From Cyclobacteriaceae bacterium (GTDB taxonomy: Bacteria; Bacteroidota; Bacteroidia; Cytophagales; Cyclobacteriaceae): a DNA stretch of 58,749 bases. The stretch is from NCBI GenBank assembly GCA_021648745.1, contig JAKISE010000008.1, positions 1 to 58,749 on the forward strand, read 5' to 3'. Both the position numbers and the translations under genes were made by a program. Positions within the stretch are counted from its first letter, which is position 1. The number at the start of each line of letters is the position of its first letter. Of this stretch, positions 52,655 through 58,749 are shown in pieces. The notes beneath the pieces were generated by a model. The model was given only the letters and a program-made list of their open reading frames with translations. It was not told where the DNA came from and searched no databases.

Positions 52655-53617
52655 ATGCCAATTATAGAAACATGCTACACTAAAATACCTTTTTATTTTA
52701 GAAATTCCTTTGTGCAAACTGTTGTCCCCTCCATATTTTATAGCGTAGCGGGAATTGAGTATACTAGAAAAAGACTAGAATTGGTGGATGGAGATTTTCT
52801 GGATTTAGATTGGCTAAAAAATAAAAATGAACGAATTATTATTTTAAGTCATGGGCTTGAAGGCGATACACAAAGACATTATATAAAACGATTTGCAAAA
52901 TACTTTTATGACCAAGGTTGGGACATTTTAGCCTGGAATTATAGAAGCTGTAGTGGCGAAATGAATAGGCTCCCGAAATTTTATGCTTATGGCGACACTC
53001 AAGACCTTTCAGCAATAGTTAATCACGTTTTAACATTTGACTATAAACGAATAGTGCTGGCGGGCTTTTCTATGGGTGGCGGTTTAGTAGCAAAATTTTT
53101 GGGAACCACTACTGTGAGTAAGCGAATTACGCATGGTCTCACCTTTTCAGTATCTTGTGATTTAAAAAATAGTGTAGAGGAAGTAGAGAAAATTATAAAT
53201 ACTCTTTATAAGAAAGTATTTATCAATAAATTAAAAAATAAATTAAAACTAAAAGCCATTCATTTTAAAGAGTTTAGCTCCTTGCCAATTGAACAAGTTC
53301 AGTCATTTGCAAACTTCCACAACTTATACTCTATTCCATTTCATAATTATAACTCGTTAGAGGATTTTTATGCCAAAAGTTCGTCTAAACCTTATTACAA
53401 AAATATAACAGTACCAACCTTAATGCTAAATGCCTTAGACGACCCCATTTTAGGCGCTAAATGTTATCCTTATGAAGAAGCAAATAAAAGCTCGAGATTA
53501 TTTTTAGAAACCCCAGAATACGGTGGCCATATTGGTTTTAGCATAAAGGGAAGTAAGCACTCCTATATGGAACTAAGAGCTGAGGAATTTTTGAACGGCT
53601 TAATCTCAGCTAAGTAA
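52655..53617 (+). CDS. YheT-like alpha/beta hydrolase
   Basis: 320 residues. LSHGLEGDTQRHYIKRFAKY and WDILAWNYRSCSGEMNRL are characteristic of the YheT branch. The nucleophile elbow is GFSMGGGL, the Asp is in LDDPILG and the His is in EYGGHIGF. These are putative esterases of unknown substrate. It is divergent from the kinase gene with 68 bp between starts, and precedes the second repeat array. Confidence 0.87.
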   Translation: MPIIETCYTKIPFYFRNSFVQTVVPSIFYSVAGIEYTRKRLELVDGDFLDLDWLKNKNERIIILSHGLEGDTQRHYIKRFAKYFYDQGWDILAWNYRSCSGEMNRLPKFYAYGDTQDLSAIVNHVLTFDYKRIVLAGFSMGGGLVAKFLGTTTVSKRITHGLTFSVSCDLKNSVEEVEKIINTLYKKVFINKLKNKLKLKAIHFKEFSSLPIEQVQSFANFHNLYSIPFHNYNSLEDFYAKSSSKPYYKNITVPTLMLNALDDPILGAKCYPYEEANKSSRLFLETPEYGGHIGFSIKGSKHSYMELRAEEFLNGLISAK

Positions 53618-53880
53618 ATTAAGCCACTATTAGGCGAGATAAAAATTGTTCAAAAAATCTGCAGGTACTACTTAGTTTTAGATAAGGTTGATAAACCCAT
53701 TTGTGTAATTCAATCTGCTAACAAGCTAAATCTTAAAATAACAGAAAAACTATCATTAAGTGACACTAAAAAGTTATAAATCTAAACTTTTGGCATGCAT
53801 CTTAAGCTCTTTTTTATAAAATAGTGCTTTTATTCAAGACATTTTCTACCATAATCAACACTAAAAAAGGTGAGGAAAAT

Positions 53881-53938
53881 GTCGTTCACAAAGTTTTTGT
53901 GTTCGTTCACAAAGTTTTTGTGTTCGTTCACAAAAAAC
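53881..53938 (+). repeat. Three 21-bp direct repeats (putative LytTR operator), array 2
   Basis: Cores CGTTCACAAAG, CGTTCACAAAG and CGTTCACAAAA start at 53883, 53904 and 53925, exactly 21 bp apart. The array matches array 1 at 49761 almost base for base (the spacer ends TTGTG instead of TTATG). It ends 60 bp before the lipoprotein gene. The remainder of 53618-53998 shows no gene; the open frame at 53824-54063 is a product of the repeats. Confidence 0.7.
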
Positions 53939-53998
53939 ATGTTGCATGTCATTCTTTAATTATACACATTTACAAATGTAAACTAACTACTAATTACT

Positions 53999-54811
53999 AT
54001 GACTTATTTAAACAAACTTACCAGATTAGCAACAGCAATAATACTGTTGCTTGGGTTTTATAGCTGCGAAACTGTAATACCCGCAGGTGTCAGTTTTTCA
54101 TCTGCAGCGGGGTCGGGCTTAGAAAGCGCTGGCTCTCAAAATGTGCAAATTAACCTTACAAAATCACTTGCTAGTGAAATTACACTAGAGGTAGAGTACT
54201 CAGGCAGCGCTGATTACTCTTGGAATAGTACGCTAATTACTGTGCCTGCTGGGCAAACAACAGCAGACATAAACTTCTTAATAATCGATAATGATGACTA
54301 TAACCCTGGAGTTACCAACGATGTAACCATACGACTTGTTGGAATTACTGGTCCAGGTATAGATGAAGCAACTTTTGGAACTACTACATCTTACTCTTAT
54401 AGTGTTGAAGAAGACGACATGAAAATTGACCTCTCTTGGACTCCAGCAGTTGGCGTGGCTGGTGATCATGATCTTGATTTATATCTAAGACAAAACAATC
54501 TTGGCTTCCGTTCGGAAACAGGCGTTACTCCAATAGTCGAAACTACTATGCTTTATGGAAGGGATGATGACAATAATTATCAAACAGTTGTAAATTACAT
54601 AGGAACTCCTCAGGTTGATGTGACGTACACTATTACGCTAAACTTTCCTGATGGATCAACTCAAACTAACACAGATGTGTTTACAAATGCGGACAACGGC
54701 AATAGGACATTATGGGAGATAAGTAAAAGTGGGGGTAGCTACTCTGCTACACAAGATCCTTTTGGTGTAAATGGAAGAATAGGAGGCGTTGCTATACAAG
54801 ATAAAGAATAA
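53999..54811 (+). CDS. Surface lipoprotein with Calx-beta-like repeats
   Basis: 270 residues. The signal ends LLLGFYSC with the lipidated Cys near residue 23. The following domain (VQINLTKSLASEITLEVEYS, TVPAGQTTADINFLIIDND) is a Calx-beta-like beta sandwich with an acidic loop. The C-terminal half is another beta-rich region with no match I can name. A repeat array 60 bp upstream suggests control by the LytTR regulator. Confidence 0.72.
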   Translation: MTYLNKLTRLATAIILLLGFYSCETVIPAGVSFSSAAGSGLESAGSQNVQINLTKSLASEITLEVEYSGSADYSWNSTLITVPAGQTTADINFLIIDNDDYNPGVTNDVTIRLVGITGPGIDEATFGTTTSYSYSVEEDDMKIDLSWTPAVGVAGDHDLDLYLRQNNLGFRSETGVTPIVETTMLYGRDDDNNYQTVVNYIGTPQVDVTYTITLNFPDGSTQTNTDVFTNADNGNRTLWEISKSGGSYSATQDPFGVNGRIGGVAIQDKE

Positions 54812-54820
54812 GTATCTAAA

Positions 54821-54878
54821 AAAGTTAAAATAAAATGGGCTAGGGGTTTAAGCCCCTAGCCCATTTTATTTTAACTTT
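54821..54878. terminator. 26-bp perfect stem terminator between convergent genes
   Basis: The arms run 54821-54846 and 54853-54878 with a six-base loop. The GC core GGGCTAGGGG is flanked by A/T runs on both sides, so it can end transcription from both strands. It includes the last codons and stop of mutS. Confidence 0.85.
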
Positions 54879-57469
54879 CCTTTTATCTCGTTCAATTTTA
54901 ATAGAGCCTCCACAGGAGAAATTGTATTAATATCTAGTTTATCAAGCATTTCTTGTACTTCCTTAAATTTAGGATCGGCTTCAAACATCGCCATCTGAAA
55001 ATTGTTCTTAGGCATCTCTTTCAGTATCTTTTGCTCCTTATTTTTCTTTTTATCCTTTTCTAAAAAGTGCATAATTTCGTTCGCTCTTAACACCACGGGG
55101 TTGGGCATGCCAGCCATTTGCGCCACATGAATACCAAAACTATGCTCGCTACCACCTGGTTTAAGCTTGCGCATAAAAATCACTTTGTCACCTACTTCCT
55201 TTACAGAAACATTAAAGTTTTTAATTCGCTCAAAATCTTCAGTGAGCTGGTTAAGCTCGTGGTAGTGAGTAGCAAATAAAGTCTTTGCCCTCCCATTAGT
55301 AGAGTTATGCAAGTACTCTACAATAGACCAGGCAATGGAAACACCATCATAGGTACTCGTTCCCCTACCTATTTCATCCATTAGCACCAAGCTTTTATCA
55401 GATAGGTTATTCAATATACTTGCAGTTTCCGTCATTTCTACCATAAAGGTAGATTCGCCTTGCGAGAGATTATCAGAAGCACCCACTCTTGTAAATACCT
55501 TATCAACCAAGCCAATATTGGCGCTTTCAGCGGGCACGAATGAGCCCATTTGTGCCATAAGCACTATAAGAGCCACTTGTCTCAACAAAGCTGACTTTCC
55601 AGCCATGTTGGGGCCAGTTACTATAATTATTTGTTGAGTAGAATTATCTAAATAAATATCATTGGGCACATAGGCCTCCCCTAATGGCAACTGTTTTTCA
55701 ATAACGGGGTGGCGGCCTGCTATAACCTCAATTACATCTGAATCAGAAATAGCAGGGGCCACATATTTATTTTTAATAGCAACCGTTGCAAAGGAACACA
55801 GGCAATCGATACCAGCTAACACTTGCGCATTTTGCTGAATTTGGGAGATATAGTCATTTGCAAAAAGCACGATGTCTTGAAATAATTGCTGTTCAATAAC
55901 TAACAATTTCCCTTCTGCACTTAATATTTTCTCTTCGTAAACCTTTAGCTCTTCAGTAATGTAACGCTCTGCGTTTACAAGGGTTTGCTTACGAATCCAC
56001 TCCGGAGGCACTTTATCTTTATGGGCATTGCTTACTTCTAAATAGTACCCAAACACCCTATTATAGGCTATTTTAAGGGAACTGATACCAGTTCGTTCAA
56101 CTTCTCTTTCTCTAATTTTTTTGAGATGATCTTTCCCAGAAAAAGCAAGTGATCGCAACTCATCTAATTCAGGATTAATCCCTTCCTTAATAATACCTCC
56201 TTGATGCACAAGCATTGGTGCATCCTCTTTAATTTCACTTTCTATTTTTTGAAGTAATAACTCACACTTATTTATCAAATCGGCTTTGCGAGCCAGCTCT
56301 TCGTTTCCTGCATTAAGAAGCTGATCTTTTATAGGCAACGTATAACTCAACGACCGCTTGAGCATCACCAGTTCTCTCGGATTAATTCGCCCAACAGCAA
56401 CTTTAGAAATTAATCTCTCTAAATCCCCAATATGGCTAAGGTTGCCTAGCACGTCTTGCAATAAATCAGACTCGTTTGTAAGTGCCTCTACTACTCTAAG
56501 CCGAGATTCAATGGCTTCTTTATCTTTTAAAGGAAGCACCACCCATTTTCTCATCATACGCGCTCCCATGGGCGTAACAGTATGATCTAGTATATTAATA
56601 AGAGGCACTCCGCCTTCTAATTGAGGGAAAATTAACTCGAGATTTCGAATGGTAAACTTGTCAAGCCAAACAAATTTTTCTTCGGCAATTCTTGAAATGG
56701 AATTAATATGGGAGACCTCTTTGTGCTCTGTTTCTTTCAGGTAGTTTAATACAGCTCCAGCTGCTGAAATAGCCAGCTTTAACGGCTCTATACCATACCC
56801 TTTTAAATTAGGTGTTTTAAAATGATTTGTTAAAGATTCATAGCCATAATCTTCGCTAAAAGCCCAATCATCTAATGCAAAACTATGGTAATCAGCTAAG
56901 CCCAATTCTTCGAAAGCCGACCTGCTTGGTTTGGCATAAATAATTTCCGTTGGAGCAAACCCTTGTATCAACTTGCTAATATGATCTTCCTTTCCCTCGG
57001 CAACCATAAACTCGCCAGTTGACAAATCCAAGAATGCAATTCCTAACTCATTTTTACTAAAAACAATAGAAGCCAAGTAATTATTGCGCCTGGTTTCAAG
57101 CACATTATCGCTATACGCCAAGCCTGGAGTTACCAATTCGGTTACACCACGCTTTACTATACCCTTTACCGATTTTGGGTCTTCTAACTGATCGCAAATC
57201 GCCACCCGATTACCAGCGCGAACTAGCTTGGGCAAGTAAGTCTCCAGAGCATGGTGTGGAAAGCCTGCCAACTCCATATGCGAGGCTGCACCATTGGCCC
57301 TTTTGGTAAGTACAATGTCAAGCACCTTACTTGCCTTAATAGCATCTTCTCCAAAAGTCTCGTAAAAATCTCCTACTCTAAAAAGCAACATTGCCCCTGG
57401 GTACTTTACCTTAATGGCATTGTACTGCTTCATTAACGGGGTTTCTTTGGATGCTTTTTCTTTCGCCAA
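54866..57469 (-). CDS. mutS: DNA mismatch repair protein MutS
   Basis: 867 residues. The N-terminal mismatch-binding domain holds FRVGDFYETFGEDA with the Phe-x-Glu that probes the mismatch (MLLFRVGDFYETFG). The clamp and lever domains follow, then the ATPase with Walker A TGPNMAGKSALLRQ, Walker B DEIGRGTSTYDG and the ATHYHEL switch. The last ~60 residues carry the C-terminal dimerisation region. Its start is 18 bp inside the frame of the neighbouring RNA methyltransferase if the latter began at 57451, so a later start is better for that gene. Confidence 0.97.
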   Translation of the reverse strand: MAKEKASKETPLMKQYNAIKVKYPGAMLLFRVGDFYETFGEDAIKASKVLDIVLTKRANGAASHMELAGFPHHALETYLPKLVRAGNRVAICDQLEDPKSVKGIVKRGVTELVTPGLAYSDNVLETRRNNYLASIVFSKNELGIAFLDLSTGEFMVAEGKEDHISKLIQGFAPTEIIYAKPSRSAFEELGLADYHSFALDDWAFSEDYGYESLTNHFKTPNLKGYGIEPLKLAISAAGAVLNYLKETEHKEVSHINSISRIAEEKFVWLDKFTIRNLELIFPQLEGGVPLINILDHTVTPMGARMMRKWVVLPLKDKEAIESRLRVVEALTNESDLLQDVLGNLSHIGDLERLISKVAVGRINPRELVMLKRSLSYTLPIKDQLLNAGNEELARKADLINKCELLLQKIESEIKEDAPMLVHQGGIIKEGINPELDELRSLAFSGKDHLKKIREREVERTGISSLKIAYNRVFGYYLEVSNAHKDKVPPEWIRKQTLVNAERYITEELKVYEEKILSAEGKLLVIEQQLFQDIVLFANDYISQIQQNAQVLAGIDCLCSFATVAIKNKYVAPAISDSDVIEVIAGRHPVIEKQLPLGEAYVPNDIYLDNSTQQIIIVTGPNMAGKSALLRQVALIVLMAQMGSFVPAESANIGLVDKVFTRVGASDNLSQGESTFMVEMTETASILNNLSDKSLVLMDEIGRGTSTYDGVSIAWSIVEYLHNSTNGRAKTLFATHYHELNQLTEDFERIKNFNVSVKEVGDKVIFMRKLKPGGSEHSFGIHVAQMAGMPNPVVLRANEIMHFLEKDKKKNKEQKILKEMPKNNFQMAMFEADPKFKEVQEMLDKLDINTISPVEALLKLNEIKGKLK

Positions 57470-57570
57470 GGGGATATGTATTTTTGTTACAAATATTGAA
57501 TATTTATTACGATTTTAGAAGAAGAAATATTCGAAAGGTTACAAATTCAATAATCAATTTAACTACTCAT

Positions 57571-58107
57571 ATGCGTAAACTTAAAAACGAAGAGTTAAAC
57601 CGGCTAACACCAGAAGAATTTAAGTCTAGAGTTAAAACCCCTGTCATACTTATTCTTGATAACATTAGAAGTATGAATAATGTTGGCTCAGCATTTAGGA
57701 CATCGGATGCATTTTTGGTTGAAGCCATTTATTTAACAGGAATTACGGCTAAACCACCCCATAGAGATATTAACAAAACTGCACTAGGAGCAACTGACAC
57801 AGTAGATTGGGAATACTTTAGTACAACACAAGAAGCTGTAGAAAAGGCTAAATCTGATGGGTTTATTATTGCAGCAGTGGAACAAGCAGATGATAGCACT
57901 TTTTTGAACGATTTTAAACCCAAGAAAGAAGCTAAATATGCCTTTGTATTTGGTAATGAAGCCTTTGGCGTAGAAGATGATATTGTAAAACAGGCAGATA
58001 TTTGTTTAGAAATTCCACAGTTTGGATCTAAGCACTCCTTAAATATTTCAGTAAGTATTGGGGTGGTATTATGGGATTTAATTAATAAAATAGGGTTTTT
58101 GAAGTGA
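57571..58107 (+). CDS. TrmH/SpoU-family RNA methyltransferase
   Basis: 178 residues from the ATG at 57571 (MRKLKNEELNRL). SPOUT knot motifs are visible: LDNIRSMNNVGSAFRTSDAF near 25-44, FVFGNEAFGVEDDIV around 127-141 and LNISVSIGVVLWDL near the end. It methylates a 2'-OH in tRNA or rRNA. I reject the longer frame (57451), because it would overlap the divergent mutS start. Confidence 0.9.
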   Translation: MRKLKNEELNRLTPEEFKSRVKTPVILILDNIRSMNNVGSAFRTSDAFLVEAIYLTGITAKPPHRDINKTALGATDTVDWEYFSTTQEAVEKAKSDGFIIAAVEQADDSTFLNDFKPKKEAKYAFVFGNEAFGVEDDIVKQADICLEIPQFGSKHSLNISVSIGVVLWDLINKIGFLK

Positions 58108-58162
58108 TTGGGTGTGTTTTATTGAAAACATGTTGACAAAAAACCAACGAACTTATTATATA

Positions 58163-58224
58163 TATTTCACTTATGAATGAAACTTTGATGTGTTTTGTAT
58201 TATATTTCTTGTATAAGTGAAATA
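58163..58224. repeat. 12-bp inverted repeat before the ATPase gene
   Basis: TATTTCACTTAT (58163-58174) and ATAAGTGAAATA (58213-58224) are exact inverted copies 38 bp apart, 42 bp before the ATPase ATG. It could be an operator pair or a long-loop hairpin. The gap 58108-58266 has no gene. Confidence 0.4.
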
Positions 58225-58266
58225 AATAGGCTTTATTTAAACCCAGTAAATTCAACTTTATACGCA

Positions 58267-58749
58267 ATGAATAGTGCAGATTACAGGTATATACATCGCT
58301 TCGGGTATCTAAAAAAAATAGAACCATTTATTAATAAAAATATAATAAAGGCTCTTATCGGGCAAAGAAGGGTTGGTAAAAGTTATCTATTATACCAGAT
58401 AATAGATTGGATTAAAGAAAATTTAGAGAACCCCAATATTATTTACATCAACAAAGAACACCACGATTTTGATTCGTTGCAGACTTATACGGAACTTATA
58501 GCATACGTTGATAAGCACAAAAGTAATACTGTAAAAAATTACCTGTTTATTGATGAAGTGCAAGATATTGTGAAGTTTGAAAAAGCAATACGCCACTTTG
58601 CTTTAGATGCTAACATAGATATTTATATTACAGGAAGTAATGCCAATCTTTTATCTGGAGAACTGGCAACCTATTTAAGCGGAAGGTATATTGAATTTAA
58701 GATTTACAGTTTGTCTTTTAACGAATTTTTGATTTTTCATAAATTTGAT
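58267..58749 (+). CDS. AAA-type ATPase (AAA_14/DUF4143-like), partial
   Basis: 161 codons are visible and the gene continues past the right edge. The Walker A is IGQRRVGKSYLL near residues 31-42 and the Walker B is NYLFIDEVQDI near residue 95. TGSNANLLSGELATYLSGRY is typical of this ATPase family, whose C-terminal DUF4143 half would lie outside the window. These genes are common mobile accessory genes with no agreed function. Confidence 0.85.
   Translation, partial: MNSADYRYIHRFGYLKKIEPFINKNIIKALIGQRRVGKSYLLYQIIDWIKENLENPNIIYINKEHHDFDSLQTYTELIAYVDKHKSNTVKNYLFIDEVQDIVKFEKAIRHFALDANIDIYITGSNANLLSGELATYLSGRYIEFKIYSLSFNEFLIFHKFD

Noticed and set aside
53824..54063. 79-residue open frame containing the repeat VHKVFVF
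   Set aside because: The repeated peptide arises because the 21-bp repeat is a multiple of three; it overlaps the lipoprotein start. The same repeat at 49761 is not in a frame, so a regulatory role fits better.
57451..57570. N-terminal extension of the RNA methyltransferase
   Set aside because: It overlaps the divergent mutS start and has no SPOUT sequence.
58082..58327. 81-residue open frame on the minus strand
   Set aside because: It overlaps the ends of two better-supported genes and has no motif.

Overview
The window looks like a chromosomal segment of a Bacteroidota bacterium, most likely an AT-rich Cytophagales-type marine or soil organism (inference). The evidence is a protein with a C-terminal type IX secretion sorting domain, Bacteroidota-type promoters (TTG-N19-TAnnTTTG) upstream of tRNA genes, weak or absent Shine-Dalgarno sequences, LytTR regulators, 7TMR-DISM histidine kinase architecture, and DUF433/DUF5615 and DUF6438 proteins. 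It is mostly core genome with scattered accessory insertions.

Layout. 1-8222 (minus) is an operon korA-korB-nuoA-nuoB-fic-nuoC-nuoD-nuoH-nuoI-nuoJ. It encodes a 2-oxoacid:ferredoxin oxidoreductase joined to a complex I that lacks nuoE/F/G between nuoD and nuoH, with a dicluster ferredoxin gene divergent at 8493. This suggests ferredoxin-fed complex I. A Fic-domain gene sits inside the operon. 9039-11454 holds a tiny lipoprotein and an ABC exporter pair. 11587-14189 holds asnB followed by a DUF433 antitoxin and a DUF5615 toxin gene broken by a 162-bp MITE-like element, whose second inverted copy lies at 22258-22420. 14263-22249 holds secreted and surface proteins, a FAD/Fe-S oxidase and an NlpC/P60 lipoprotein. 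22669-37314 is mostly housekeeping: tRNA-Ala, a QueD-like enzyme, threonine aldolase, a LytTR regulator, lpdA, fabG, dinB, a TAXI/Cache sensor-like pair, tRNA-Arg, an outer-membrane barrel, an enoyl-CoA hydratase, a PAP2-like protein and rpoN. asnS follows.

38962-45201 (plus) is a periplasmic nitrate reductase operon: napD, napA, a tetraheme NapB with an internal duplication, a tetraheme lipoprotein, a four-cluster Fe-S protein and an NrfD-type quinol dehydrogenase. Two Crp/Fnr-like palindromes precede it. A second MITE-like element (45360-45620) is inserted so that its target duplication contains the start codon of arsM. A MazF-type toxin-antitoxin pair, an S9 peptidase and tRNA-Leu and tRNA-Gly follow.

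49761-54811 looks like a small signalling locus: a LytTR response regulator, a divergently placed 7TMR-DISM histidine kinase, a YheT-like hydrolase and a surface lipoprotein. Two near-identical arrays of three 21-bp direct repeats lie upstream of the regulator and of the lipoprotein, as expected for LytTR operators. The window ends with mutS, a TrmH/SpoU RNA methyltransferase and the start of an AAA-type ATPase.
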